Of a stretch of 64,000 nt of DNA, positions 16,135 through 24,978 are shown one piece after another (positions within the stretch are counted from its first letter, which is position 1; each line of letters starts with the position of its first letter). Where the stretch lies: contig NZ_CP107008.1 of the NCBI RefSeq assembly GCF_025725685.1, positions 2,790,001 through 2,854,000 of the forward strand, written 5' to 3'. The DNA is from Halomonas sp. M4R1S46. GTDB lineage: Bacteria > Pseudomonadota > Gammaproteobacteria > Pseudomonadales > Halomonadaceae. The position numbers and the translations under genes are program-made. The notes under the pieces are model-generated. The model made no database searches and was not told the origin of the DNA. It saw nothing but the letters and a program-made list of their open reading frames with translations.

Positions 16135-17955
16135 TCAGACGTAGTCCTGGTACTTCTCCAGCAGGCGCACCGGCGTCTTCAGCGCATCGCGGCGGAAGGG
16201 ATCGCCCAGCTCGCGGGTACACATGATCTCGAGGATGCAGGTCTTGCCCTCGTTCATCTGCAGGTCCACCGCCTTCTTCAGCGCCGGACCCACGTCCTCC
16301 AGGCGGTCCACGGTGATGCCCTCGGCGCCCATCGCCCGGCCGATCTCGGCGAAGCTCTGGTTGTCCAGCTCGCCGGCCACGAAGCGGCGGTTGTAGAACT
16401 CCACCTGGTTCTTCTTCTCCGCGCCCCACTGGCGGTTGTGGAACACCACCGCCGTCACCGGGATGTCGTGGCGCACCGCCGTCATGGTCTCCATCAGGCT
16501 CATGCCCCAGGCGCCGTCGCCGGCATAGGCGATCGCCGGGCGCTCCGGCGCGGCCACCTTGGCGCCGATGATGGTCGGCAGCGCATAGCCGCAGTTGCCG
16601 AAGCTCATCGGCGCGAAGAAGCTGCGCGGCCGATCGAAACGCAGGTAGCTGTGCGCCACGGCGTTGATGTTGCCGATGTCGGTCGAGACCATCACGTCCT
16701 CGGGCATGGCCTTCTCCAGCTCGCGCAGCACCTGCCGCGGGTGCAGGTACTCGCCGCCGGAGAACGGCGTCTCGCTGGCGGCCTCGTCGATGGCGTCGAG
16801 GCTGAACGGGTCGGTCTCGTGGGTCCATTCGTCGAGCTCGCGCTCCCAGGCCTCTTTCTCGCTGGCGATCCGCTCGGCGCGGCTTCCCTTGGTGGCGTCG
16901 CAGACCAGCTCGCGACCCGCCAGGCGCTCGGTGATCGCCTCGGCGGCTTCCCGGGCGTCGCCGCAGATGCCCACCGCGATCTTCTTCACCAGGCCCAGCA
17001 TCTTGTGATCGGCGTCGACCTGGATGATCTTGGCGTTCTTCGGCCAGTAGTCCAGGCCGTGCTGCGGCAGGGTGCCGAACGGCCCCAGCCGCGTGCCCAG
17101 CGCCACCACCACGTCGGCCTGGGCGATCAGCTTCATGCCGGCCTTGGAGCCCTGGTAGCCCAGCGGGCCGCACCACAGCGGGTGGCTGGCCGGGAAGGAG
17201 TCGTTGTGCTGGTAGCTGTTGACCACCGGCGCACCCAGCCGCTCGGCCAGCGCCTGGCAGGCGCCAACGCCGTCGGCCATCACCACCCCGCCGCCGGAGA
17301 CGATCACCGGGAACTCGGCCTCGGCCAGGAGCTCGGCGGCCTCGTTGAGGGTGCGGGTGCCGCCCGGGCCGCGGTCCAGCCGCGCCGGCTGGGGAATCTC
17401 CGCCTCGATCTCGCCGTAGAAGTAGTCCCGCGGGATGTTCAGCTGGGTCGGGCCCATCTCCGACATCGCCCGGTCGAAGCAGCGCCCGGTGTACTCGGCC
17501 ATCCGCGCCGGGTGGGTCACGTGACCCTGGTACTTGGTGAACTCCTGGAACATCGGCAACTGGTGGCACTCCTGGAAGCCGCCCAGGCCGATGCCGGTGG
17601 TGCCCGCCTCGGGGGTGACGATGACCACCGGGCTGTGCGCCCAGTAGGCCGCGGCGATGCCGGTCACGCAGTTGGAGATCCCCGGGCCGTTCTGGCCGAT
17701 CACCGTGCCGTGGCGGCCGGAGACCCGCGCATAGCCGTCGGCCATGTGCGCCGCGCCCTGCTCGTGGACCACCGGGATCAAGCGGATGCCGGCCGGCGCG
17801 AAGATGTCCATGGCGTCCATGAAGGCCGAGCCCATGATGCCGAACATGTCGGTGACGCCGTTGGCGACCAGGGTCTCGACGAAGGCCTCCGAGGGCGTCA
17901 TGGTCTGCTTGCCCTGCACGACCTGGCGGGTGTCTGCGGTGTTGTCGGTGCTCAT
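16135..17955 (-). CDS. xsc: Sulfoacetaldehyde acetyltransferase, copy 2
   Basis: A second 606-residue Xsc, apparently identical in protein to copy 1, with the same ThDP motif and catalytic glutamate. Only about seven silent nucleotide differences are seen, all within roughly 210 bp of the 3' end or 80 bp of the 5' end; the central 1.5 kb looks identical. The flanks differ entirely: this copy is followed by its own terminator, pta and the TauE/SafE gene, and is divergent from an IclR regulator. The ATG at 17955 has a GGAGGTTCCC box. The silent-difference pattern points to recent gene conversion between the copies. Confidence 0.95.
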   Translation of the reverse strand: MSTDNTADTRQVVQGKQTMTPSEAFVETLVANGVTDMFGIMGSAFMDAMDIFAPAGIRLIPVVHEQGAAHMADGYARVSGRHGTVIGQNGPGISNCVTGIAAAYWAHSPVVIVTPEAGTTGIGLGGFQECHQLPMFQEFTKYQGHVTHPARMAEYTGRCFDRAMSEMGPTQLNIPRDYFYGEIEAEIPQPARLDRGPGGTRTLNEAAELLAEAEFPVIVSGGGVVMADGVGACQALAERLGAPVVNSYQHNDSFPASHPLWCGPLGYQGSKAGMKLIAQADVVVALGTRLGPFGTLPQHGLDYWPKNAKIIQVDADHKMLGLVKKIAVGICGDAREAAEAITERLAGRELVCDATKGSRAERIASEKEAWERELDEWTHETDPFSLDAIDEAASETPFSGGEYLHPRQVLRELEKAMPEDVMVSTDIGNINAVAHSYLRFDRPRSFFAPMSFGNCGYALPTIIGAKVAAPERPAIAYAGDGAWGMSLMETMTAVRHDIPVTAVVFHNRQWGAEKKNQVEFYNRRFVAGELDNQSFAEIGRAMGAEGITVDRLEDVGPALKKAVDLQMNEGKTCILEIMCTRELGDPFRRDALKTPVRLLEKYQDYV

Positions 17956-18019
17956 GGGAACCTCCACGGGAGCGCTTGGATGGATGTTGTTCTCGCGAAT
18001 CCTGTTTATGGTACGAGAA

Positions 18020-18127
18020 GTTCCAGAATTTGGAACGCGAGTAAAAAGTAGCGCCACACCCACGCCTCGTCAACACAAATTCCATAAAATGGGACAAATT
18101 GATTTCTTTTCAGGAACGAATTATCTT
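18020..18127. promoter_or_regulatory. Paired operators and divergent promoters, xsc2|iclR-type gene
   Basis: Two 17-bp inverted repeats of the same form as those upstream of xsc1 lie 59 bp apart: GTTCCAGAATTTGGAAC at 18020-18036 (perfect) and ATTCCATAAAATGGGAC at 18079-18095. From 18076 to 18116 the sequence matches 10601-10641 at 31 of 41 positions without gaps. TTGATT (18099-18104) and TATCTT (18122-18127), 17 bp apart, are candidate -35 and -10 boxes for the regulator gene. TTCC/GGAA inverted repeats are typical of IclR-family operators. Confidence 0.65.
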
Positions 18128-18149
18128 GTCGGCAAAGGGAGAACTGATC

Positions 18150-18971
18150 ATGACCACCAATCGAACCGACATGAGCCGCCTCGAGGGCGATACGCCGGCA
18201 CAGCGCCTGCTGGCCCTGCTGGAGGTCATCGCGGGGAAGGACCAATTCTTCACACTGCAGGGCATGGTCGACGAAACCGGCCTGCCGAAGCCGACCCTGC
18301 ACCGCATGCTCCAGCAGCTGGAGTCCTCGGGCATGCTGCAGCGAGAGGCCGATGGCCGGCACTACAGCAAGGGCAGCCGCCTGCGCCGGCTGGCCGAGAC
18401 ACTGCTGCTCAACGACACGATCCAGGGGGCACGCCATGCCGTGCTGACGCAGCTGGTCGACGAGGTCGGCGAGAGCTGCAATATCACGGCACTCTCCGGC
18501 GGCGAGGTGCTGTACCTCGACCGGGTGGAGACCTCGGCTCCCCTGCGCTTCTATCTGCACCCCGGCTCCCGGGTACCGGTGCATTGCTCGGCCAGTGGCA
18601 AGCTGTTCCTGGCCCAGATGGCGCCCGCCCAGCGCCGGCGGCTGCTGGATCAGATGCCGCTGACGGCGTTCACCCACAACACCCTCACCGACCCGGCGAT
18701 CCTGGAGGCCGAGATCGAGACCGTGCGTCGCCAGGGGTATGCCTTCGATGATGAGGAATTCCTGCCCGGACTGCTGTGCATCGCCGTGCTGGCGCCCAAC
18801 CCGGCGGGACCGTCGAACACCGGCCTGGCCATCCAGGCGCCGGTGATGCGGATGAATCGCGACAAGGCGCTGGCCTGCCTGCCGGCCCTGCAACGAGCCG
18901 CCGAGGCCATCGCCAACATCAATCGGGAAGCCCTGCCGGAAGCGGCCGATCTCGCCTCGGCGGATCGATGA
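18150..18971 (+). CDS. IclR-family transcriptional regulator
   Basis: A 273-residue IclR-type regulator. The N-terminal winged helix covers about residues 15-75, with TLQGMVDETGLPKPTLHRMLQQLESSGML as the DNA-binding core. The C-terminal effector domain contains the usual RFYLHPGSRVPVHCSASGKLFLA and GYAFDDEEFLPGLLCIAVL segments. The ATG at 18150 is chosen for the AAGGGAG box 8 nt upstream. It is divergent from xsc2 and followed by a class-V aminotransferase gene. The palindromes shared with the xsc1|cobS region make it the best candidate regulator of both xsc genes and of the cobS operon; its effector may be a sulfonate or an acetyl-phosphate-linked metabolite. Confidence 0.9.
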   Translation: MTTNRTDMSRLEGDTPAQRLLALLEVIAGKDQFFTLQGMVDETGLPKPTLHRMLQQLESSGMLQREADGRHYSKGSRLRRLAETLLLNDTIQGARHAVLTQLVDEVGESCNITALSGGEVLYLDRVETSAPLRFYLHPGSRVPVHCSASGKLFLAQMAPAQRRRLLDQMPLTAFTHNTLTDPAILEAEIETVRRQGYAFDDEEFLPGLLCIAVLAPNPAGPSNTGLAIQAPVMRMNRDKALACLPALQRAAEAIANINREALPEAADLASADR

Positions 18972-19157
18972 GGGATCACTGCATGCCTGGCCAGGCCAAT
19001 GCCGCGGGGCGACCCGACGCCCTGACCAGGACTGGCCATGACGCCGGGCGAGAGCGGCCTACCGAGGGCACGATGCCGCTCGCCCTGGCTTGAGGGGGAG
19101 ATTGCGCATATCCTCTGAGCCATACGTGATGGCCCGCACCACAACAGGGAGACCGCA

Positions 19158-20300
19158 ATGACCGGACTGTTACCCGATGTCGACCCCGATGGACTGCTCG
19201 AGTACTCGGTGGTCTACACGGACCGTTCGCTCAACCACATGTCGAAGAGCTTCCAGGAAGTGATGCGCGACATCTCCGCCACCCTCAAGCAGGTCTACCG
19301 CGCCCATTCCGCGGTGATCGTGCCGGGCAGCGGCACCTTCGGCATGGAGGCGGTCGCCCGCCAGTTCGCCACCGACCGACGTTGCCTGGTGATCCGCAAC
19401 GGCTGGTTCAGCTACCGCTGGAGCCAGATCCTGCAGAAGGGCGACATTCCTTCCGACCTCGGCGTGCGCAAGGCACGCCGGCTGGATGACGACGACCCGA
19501 CCTCGCCCTTCGCGCCGCCGCCCCTCGAGGAGGTGATCGAGTCGATCCAGGACCAGAAGCCCGACCTGGTCTTCGCCCCCCACGTCGAGACCGCCTCCGG
19601 CATACAGCTGCCGGACGACTACCTGCGGCGCATCGCCGAGGCCATCCACGACGAGGGCGGCCTGCTGGTGCTCGACTGCATCGCCTCGGGCACCGTCTGG
19701 GTCGACATGCAGGACGTCGGCGTCGACGTGCTGATCAGTGCGCCCCAGAAGGGTTGGAGCGGCTCGCCCTGCTGCGGCATGGTGATGCTCTCGCGCCTGG
19801 CCCGGGAGATCATCGACGAGACCGAGAGCTCGAGCTTCGCCTGCGACCTGCGCAAGTGGCTGTCGATCATGGAGACCTACGAGGCCGGCGGCCATGCCTA
19901 CCATGCCACCATGCCCACCGACGGCCTGCGCCGGCTGCGCGACGTGATGGCCGAGACGGAGGCCTATGGCGTCGACAAGGTCCGCGACGAACAGCTCGAA
20001 CTGGGGCGCCGCGTCCGCGAGCTGCTCGCCGAGCACGGCTACCGGAGCGTCGCCGCCCCTGGCTATGAGGCGCCCGGCGTGGTGGTCTGCTACACCCAGG
20101 ATCCCGACATCGCCGTCAAGTTCGCCGCCGCCGGCGTCCAGGTGGCCACCGGCGTGCCGCTGATGTGCGACGAGGGCGACGACTTCCGGACCTTCCGCAT
20201 CGGCCTGTTCGGCCTCGACAAGCTGCATCATATCGAGCGCAGCCTGGAGCACCTCGAGCGCGCGCTCACGGCGGTCGAGGCCGACCACGAACGGGCCTGA
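19158..20300 (+). CDS. Class-V aminotransferase (AGXT/PhnW-like)
   Basis: A 380-residue PLP enzyme of the class-V aminotransferase group. SAVIVPGSGTFGMEAVARQF near residue 55 is the cofactor phosphate-binding turn. DEGGLLVLDCIASGTVWVDM supplies the PLP-pyridine aspartate, and the Schiff-base lysine is in LISAPQKGWSGSPCCG. Relatives include alanine/serine-glyoxylate aminotransferase and 2-aminoethylphosphonate transaminase. The gene follows the IclR gene by 186 bp and has a GGGAG ribosome binding site. Position suggests it deaminates an amino-sulfonate to give an Xsc precursor, parallel to TauXY. That is inference; glyoxylate-linked serine or alanine turnover is the default family function. 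Confidence 0.82.
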   Translation: MTGLLPDVDPDGLLEYSVVYTDRSLNHMSKSFQEVMRDISATLKQVYRAHSAVIVPGSGTFGMEAVARQFATDRRCLVIRNGWFSYRWSQILQKGDIPSDLGVRKARRLDDDDPTSPFAPPPLEEVIESIQDQKPDLVFAPHVETASGIQLPDDYLRRIAEAIHDEGGLLVLDCIASGTVWVDMQDVGVDVLISAPQKGWSGSPCCGMVMLSRLAREIIDETESSSFACDLRKWLSIMETYEAGGHAYHATMPTDGLRRLRDVMAETEAYGVDKVRDEQLELGRRVRELLAEHGYRSVAAPGYEAPGVVVCYTQDPDIAVKFAAAGVQVATGVPLMCDEGDDFRTFRIGLFGLDKLHHIERSLEHLERALTAVEADHERA

Positions 20301-20318
20301 GCACACTCCCCGGCACGA

Positions 20319-20345
20319 CGAAGGGCGGCCATTGGCCGCCCTTCG
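20319..20345. terminator. Bidirectional terminator
   Basis: A perfect inverted repeat with 13-bp arms around a single central base separates the aminotransferase gene from the convergent Yip1-family gene. It starts CGAAGGGCGGCCA and would fold from either strand. Confidence 0.8.
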
Positions 20346-20379
20346 TGTGTCCAGGTGTAAGACGGGAGGCGCGTTCGCC

Positions 20380-20988
20380 TCAGGAACCGAGCAGCGAGAG
20401 CAGGATCCGCTCCCCGTAGCCCCACAGCAGCACCGTCACCCCGAGCAGGGCCTCCAGCACCAGCACGCCGATGCCGAGCGTGGTACTCGAGACGATGAAG
20501 CCTTCCTCGCGACTGATGCCCAGAAAGGCCGGAATCCCCAGGTACAGCAGGTAGGCGGTGTAGCAGAGCCCGATGACGCCGGCCAGCAGGCACAGCCAGA
20601 TCAGCGGGTAGACCGCCACGATGCCGCTGAGGAACATCGGCGTGGCCACATAGCCGGCGAACACGATGCACTGGCTCTGGCTCGGTGGCTTCGTGAAGCG
20701 CTTGGCCATGGCACGGATCACCTTGCCCACCGCATAGACCGCCGCAAGGATCACCAGATAGAAGACGATCCCGGCGCCCAGGGCATCCAGGTAGCCGAGC
20801 CGTATCGTGGTCTCGCCCCCCAGCCCCCACCCCACCTGGGTCGTACCGATATAGGAGCAGATGACCGGGATGGCCGCCAGCAACAGCACATGATGCTCGT
20901 AGAGATGAGTGAGCGTCTCGCGCTCTTCCTTGATCTGGCGCCACTCGCGCTGCGGGTGGGCCAGCAGTCCCCAGGCATGTGTCAACAT
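20380..20988 (-). CDS. Yip1-family integral membrane protein
   Basis: A 202-residue membrane protein with about five hydrophobic helices and the Yip1-domain opening LLAHPQREWRQI, where a conserved Pro and Trp precede the first helix. The ATG at 20988 is supported by a near-perfect AGGAGGT ribosome binding site. It lies downstream of cyoE in the same direction, but the 109-bp gap holds two hairpins, so co-transcription is uncertain. Function unknown; such proteins are common in gammaproteobacteria and have been loosely tied to membrane organisation. Confidence 0.78.
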   Translation of the reverse strand: MLTHAWGLLAHPQREWRQIKEERETLTHLYEHHVLLLAAIPVICSYIGTTQVGWGLGGETTIRLGYLDALGAGIVFYLVILAAVYAVGKVIRAMAKRFTKPPSQSQCIVFAGYVATPMFLSGIVAVYPLIWLCLLAGVIGLCYTAYLLYLGIPAFLGISREEGFIVSSTTLGIGVLVLEALLGVTVLLWGYGERILLSLLGS

Positions 20989-21097
20989 CGCGTTACCTCC
21001 TGCCGTCGACGGGCCGGGCGGCCCGTCGGTCCATTGTGTCAGGCGACACATGCAGTATAGGCAGGAGGCGGGACGGCATGCCCGCGCCAAGGAACGC

Positions 21098-22045
21098 TCA
21101 GTTCAACGCGGCGGCCCAGAGCGGCGCGGCCGGCGGCAGGCTCGCATCCAGCGACATCATCAGGCTCAGGGCGGTGATGGTCAGGATCGAGAAGCCGAAG
21201 ACCCGCCGCGCCCAGCGCTCCTCGTCATCGGCGCGATAGCCCTGCAGGGCCAGGTACAGCCAGTAGCCGCCCATGCCCAGGGCCACGGCGAAGTAGCCCG
21301 GTCCCGCATAGCCCGCCACGCTCAGCGTCAGGGAGGCCGCCACGAAGGCCAGGATGTAGCCGAGGATATAGTGCTTGGCCGTCTGGATGCCCTTGACCAC
21401 CGGCAACACCGGGATCGAGGCCGCGCGATAGTCCTTGAGCCGGAAGATGGCGATGGCGTAGGAGTGCGGCATCTGCCACAGGCAGAAGATCACCAGCAGC
21501 GTCAGGGCACCGGTATCGAACGTCCCCGTGACCGCGCAGTAGCCCACCACCGGCGGCACCGCCCCGGACAGGCTGCCCACCAGGGTGCCGTAGGCGGAGC
21601 GGCGCTTCATGACCAGGCTGTAGGCCCCCACATAGATGGCGAAGCCGAATACCGCCAGCCCCACCGTGAGGCCGTTGGTGAACAGCGCCAGCAAGGCGAA
21701 GCCCGCGACCCCGAGCAGGGTCGCGAAGCGCAGCGTGGCGGCCGGCGTGAGCCGGCCCTGGACCAGCGGCCGGTTGCGCGTGCGCGTCATCAGGGCGTCG
21801 ATGTCCCGGTCGATGACGTTGTTGAAGGCGCATCCGGAGGCGATCACCAGCGCCAGCCCGACCAGGGTCGCCAGCAGCAGCAGCGGGTCCACCTCCCCTC
21901 GGGCGGCCAGGAAGAAGCCGCCCAGTACCGAGATGGTGTTGCCACCGATGATTCCCGGCTTGGTGAGGGTGAGGTAGTCCTGGCGCAGGGTCGGCGCCGG
22001 AGTCAGCCGATCATCATGTTCAGATGCAGATGATGCATGATCCAT
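21098..22045 (-). CDS. cyoE: Protoheme IX farnesyltransferase
   Basis: A 315-residue UbiA-family prenyltransferase that makes heme O from protoheme for the bo3 oxidase. The Asp-rich prenyl-diphosphate motif NNVIDRDIDALMTRT is at about residues 75-89, and a second motif lies in FRLKDYRAASIPVLPVV. About nine membrane helices are present. The ATG at 22045 lies 43 bp inside cyoD, but a GGAGG box just upstream of it and the lack of a later methionine before the conserved LTKPG support this start. Last gene of cyoABCDE. Confidence 0.95.
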   Translation of the reverse strand: MDHASSASEHDDRLTPAPTLRQDYLTLTKPGIIGGNTISVLGGFFLAARGEVDPLLLLATLVGLALVIASGCAFNNVIDRDIDALMTRTRNRPLVQGRLTPAATLRFATLLGVAGFALLALFTNGLTVGLAVFGFAIYVGAYSLVMKRRSAYGTLVGSLSGAVPPVVGYCAVTGTFDTGALTLLVIFCLWQMPHSYAIAIFRLKDYRAASIPVLPVVKGIQTAKHYILGYILAFVAASLTLSVAGYAGPGYFAVALGMGGYWLYLALQGYRADDEERWARRVFGFSILTITALSLMMSLDASLPPAAPLWAAALN

Positions 22046-22329
22046 AGCGAACCTCCGATGACCAGAACCAGGATCGTCACGGTGAAGACGAATGACATGA
22101 AGTTCCAGCCTTCGTCAGCCTTGGTATTCATGTGCATGAACAGCACCAGCTGCACCAGCAGCTGGGCCACGGCCGCCACCACGATGGTGATCACCGTCGC
22201 CAGGGTGTCGAGGGCCCCGGTCATCACCACCCCGAAGGGAATGATGGTCAGGACGATGGACAGGATCAGGCCGATCACATAGGACTTGACGCTGCCGTGG
22301 CTGTGCTCGCTGTGCGTTTGTCCACTCAT
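22003..22329 (-). CDS. cyoD: Cytochrome o ubiquinol oxidase subunit IV
   Basis: A 108-residue small membrane subunit with three helices after a His-rich N-terminus (SGQTHSEHSHGSVKSY). It stabilises the bo3 complex in the inner membrane. It starts 1 bp after the cyoC stop and overlaps cyoE by 43 bp, an overlap that contains the cyoE ribosome binding site. Confidence 0.94.
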   Translation of the reverse strand: MSGQTHSEHSHGSVKSYVIGLILSIVLTIIPFGVVMTGALDTLATVITIVVAAVAQLLVQLVLFMHMNTKADEGWNFMSFVFTVTILVLVIGGSLWIMHHLHLNMMIG

Positions 22330-22330
22330 A

Positions 22331-22954
22331 TCACAGGACTCCCATCAGGTAGACGAAGGAGAAGACGCAGATCCAGACGATGTCCAGGAAGTGCCAGAAC
22401 AGGCTCAGGCACATGATCCGCGGGCGCGTGACCTCGGTCAGCCCTTTCTGCTTGACCTGGAGGATCATCACCAGGATCCAGATCAGGCCGAAGGTCACGT
22501 GCAGGCCGTGGGTGCCGACCAGGGTGAAGAAGGCCGACAGGAAGCCGCTGCGATCCGGGCCGAACCCTTCATGGATCAGGTGCTGGAACTCGTAGATCTC
22601 CATGGCCACGAAGGCGGTGCCCAGGGCGAAGGTGATCCACAGCCAGCGGCCGACCCTGGCCGCCTGGTTGGCGTTCATCGACAGCACGGCCATGCCGTAG
22701 GTGAAGCTCGAGAACAGCAGCAGGAAGGTCTCGACGAGGATGAACGGCAGTTCGAAGATCTCGCCCGGGGTCGGGCCCCCGGCCGTGCCCCGCAGGAGCA
22801 CGGCATAGGTCGCGAACAGGGATCCGAAGATCACCAGGTCGCTCATCAGGTAGACCCAGAACCCGAAGACCTTGGTGCCCGCCGTATCGTGATGATCGTC
22901 GTGGTGGTCATGCCCGTGGGCATGACCGTGATTGCTCAGAGTATCGGTAGCCAT
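22331..22954 (-). CDS. cyoC: Cytochrome o ubiquinol oxidase subunit III
   Basis: A 207-residue, five-helix subunit III of the heme-copper oxidase family. The N-terminus is rich in histidine (GHAHGHDHHDDHHD), followed by KVFGFWVYLMSDLVIFGSLFATYAVL. A central EIYEFQHLIHEGFGPDRSGF loop and GTHGLHVTFGLIW are standard CyoC features. It begins 2 bp after cyoB. Confidence 0.95.
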   Translation of the reverse strand: MATDTLSNHGHAHGHDHHDDHHDTAGTKVFGFWVYLMSDLVIFGSLFATYAVLLRGTAGGPTPGEIFELPFILVETFLLLFSSFTYGMAVLSMNANQAARVGRWLWITFALGTAFVAMEIYEFQHLIHEGFGPDRSGFLSAFFTLVGTHGLHVTFGLIWILVMILQVKQKGLTEVTRPRIMCLSLFWHFLDIVWICVFSFVYLMGVL

Positions 22955-22956
22955 GA

Positions 22957-24975
22957 TTACGCCTGCACTCCCAGCCGAGTTGAATACGCGAGGTCACCCT
23001 TCTGCTTCAGGCGCTGACGGTGCTCGCGCTCGATGCGCTCCACCTCTGCCGCCGGCACGTAGTAGTCGACGTCCTCGTTGAAGACCCGGGCGATGAAGGT
23101 CGCGAAGACCCCGAGGCCGCCCACGGCCACCAGCCACCAGATGTGCCACACCAGGGCGAAGCCGGCGATGGTGGCGAACAGCGCCATGACCGGGCCTTCC
23201 CAGGTGTTCTTGGGCATGTGGATGTCCTGATAGGGCGGCTCGGACAGCGGCGACTGGCCGCCGTTGGCCTGCTTGACCGTCCAGAAGTCATCGACGCCCT
23301 TCACCTCGGGCAGGTGCGCGAAGTTGTAGAACGGCGCCGGCGAGGAGGTCGACCACTCCAGGGTGCGGCCGTCCCAGGGATCGCCGGTGACGTCCTGGTT
23401 CTGCTTGCGATCGCGCAGGCTGACGTAGAACTGGATCACGGTACAGGCGATGCCGGCGGCGATGATCAGCGCACCGACCCAGGCGATGACCATCATCGGC
23501 TGCCACTCGGGGTTGGCATAGGACTGCATGCGGCGCACGGCACCGAAGAAGCTCAGCACGTAGAGCGGCATGAAGGCCACGTAGAAGCCGATGATCCAGC
23601 ACCAGAAGGAGCGCTTGCCCCACTTCTCGTCCAGCGTGAAGCCGAAGGCCTTGGGGAACCAGAAGGTCAGGCCCGCCAGCATGCCGAACACCACCCCGCC
23701 GATGATGACGTTATGGAAGTGGGCGATGACGAACAGGCTGTTGTGCAGCACGAAGTTCGCCGCCGGCACCGAGAGCATCACACCGGTCATGCCACCGATG
23801 GTGAAGGTGATGATGAAGCCGAGGGTCCACAGCACCGGCGAGGTGAATTCCAGCCGGCCGCGGTACATGGTGAACAGCCAGTTGAAGATCTTCACGCCGG
23901 TGGGAATGGCGATGATCATCGTCATGATGCCGAAGAAGGCATTGACGTTGGCGCCCGCCCCCATGGTGAAGAAGTGGTGCAGCCAGACGATGAACGACAG
24001 GAAGGTGATCGCCACCGTGGCCCAGACCATGGTGTTGTAGCCGAACAGGCGCTTCCTGGCGAAGGTCGCGATGACCTCGGAGAACACGCCGAAGGCCGGG
24101 AGGATCAGGATGTACACCTCGGGGTGGCCCCAGGCCCAGATGAGGTTGACGTACATCATCATGTTGCCGCCGAAATCGTTCGTGAAGAAGTGCATCCCCA
24201 GGTAACGATCCAGCGTCAGCAGGGCAATCGTCGCCGTCAGAATCGGGAAGGAGGCGATGATCAGGATATTGGCGCACAGCGAGGTCCAGGTGAAGATCGG
24301 CATGCGGAACAGCGTCATGCCCTTGGTGCGCATCTTCAGGATGGTGACGAAGAAGTTGATCCCCGTCAGGGTCGTGCCGATCCCCGATATCTGCAACGCC
24401 CATATCCAGTAGTCGACCCCGACCCCGGGACTGTATTCGAGTCCCGATAGGGGCGCATAGGCCAGCCAGCCGGTCTTGGCGAACTCGCCCACGAACAGCG
24501 AGACGTTGACCAGCACCACGCCGGCGGCAAACAGCCAGAAGCTCAGGTTGTTGAGGAAGGGGAAGGCCACGTCACGCGCGCCGATCTGCAGCGGCACCAC
24601 CAGGTTCATCAGGCCGATGACCATGGGCATGGCCACGAAGAAGATCATGATCACGCCATGGGCGGTGAAGATCTGGTCGTAGTGCTCCGGCGGCAGGAAG
24701 CCCTCGGCCCCGGCCGAGGCCATGGCCAGCTGGCTGCGCATCATGATGGCATCGGCGAAGCCGCGTAGCAGCATCACCAGGGCCACGATGAAGTACATGA
24801 TGCCGAGCTTCTTGTGGTCGATGGAGGTGATCCACTCCCGCCACAGATAGCCCCACTTGTTGAAGTAGGTGACACCGCCCATCACCGCGAGCCCGCCCAG
24901 CACGACGGCCACTAAGGTCGTCATGATGATCGGGTCGTGGGTGGGGATCGCCTCGAGACTGAGTTTTCCTAACAT
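22957..24975 (-). CDS. cyoB: Cytochrome o ubiquinol oxidase subunit I
   Basis: A 672-residue catalytic subunit that reduces oxygen to water and pumps protons. Heme and copper ligands can be read: TAHGVIMIFF, the WGHPEVYILILPAFG histidine-tyrosine pair, the adjacent WLHHFFT histidines and AHFHN. The quinol-site residues Arg and Asp are in LLRGFADAIMMR near residue 71, confirming a quinol rather than cytochrome c oxidase. Fifteen or so membrane helices are expected. It lies 3 bp after cyoA. Confidence 0.97.
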   Translation of the reverse strand: MLGKLSLEAIPTHDPIIMTTLVAVVLGGLAVMGGVTYFNKWGYLWREWITSIDHKKLGIMYFIVALVMLLRGFADAIMMRSQLAMASAGAEGFLPPEHYDQIFTAHGVIMIFFVAMPMVIGLMNLVVPLQIGARDVAFPFLNNLSFWLFAAGVVLVNVSLFVGEFAKTGWLAYAPLSGLEYSPGVGVDYWIWALQISGIGTTLTGINFFVTILKMRTKGMTLFRMPIFTWTSLCANILIIASFPILTATIALLTLDRYLGMHFFTNDFGGNMMMYVNLIWAWGHPEVYILILPAFGVFSEVIATFARKRLFGYNTMVWATVAITFLSFIVWLHHFFTMGAGANVNAFFGIMTMIIAIPTGVKIFNWLFTMYRGRLEFTSPVLWTLGFIITFTIGGMTGVMLSVPAANFVLHNSLFVIAHFHNVIIGGVVFGMLAGLTFWFPKAFGFTLDEKWGKRSFWCWIIGFYVAFMPLYVLSFFGAVRRMQSYANPEWQPMMVIAWVGALIIAAGIACTVIQFYVSLRDRKQNQDVTGDPWDGRTLEWSTSSPAPFYNFAHLPEVKGVDDFWTVKQANGGQSPLSEPPYQDIHMPKNTWEGPVMALFATIAGFALVWHIWWLVAVGGLGVFATFIARVFNEDVDYYVPAAEVERIEREHRQRLKQKGDLAYSTRLGVQA

Positions 24976-24978
24976 GAT

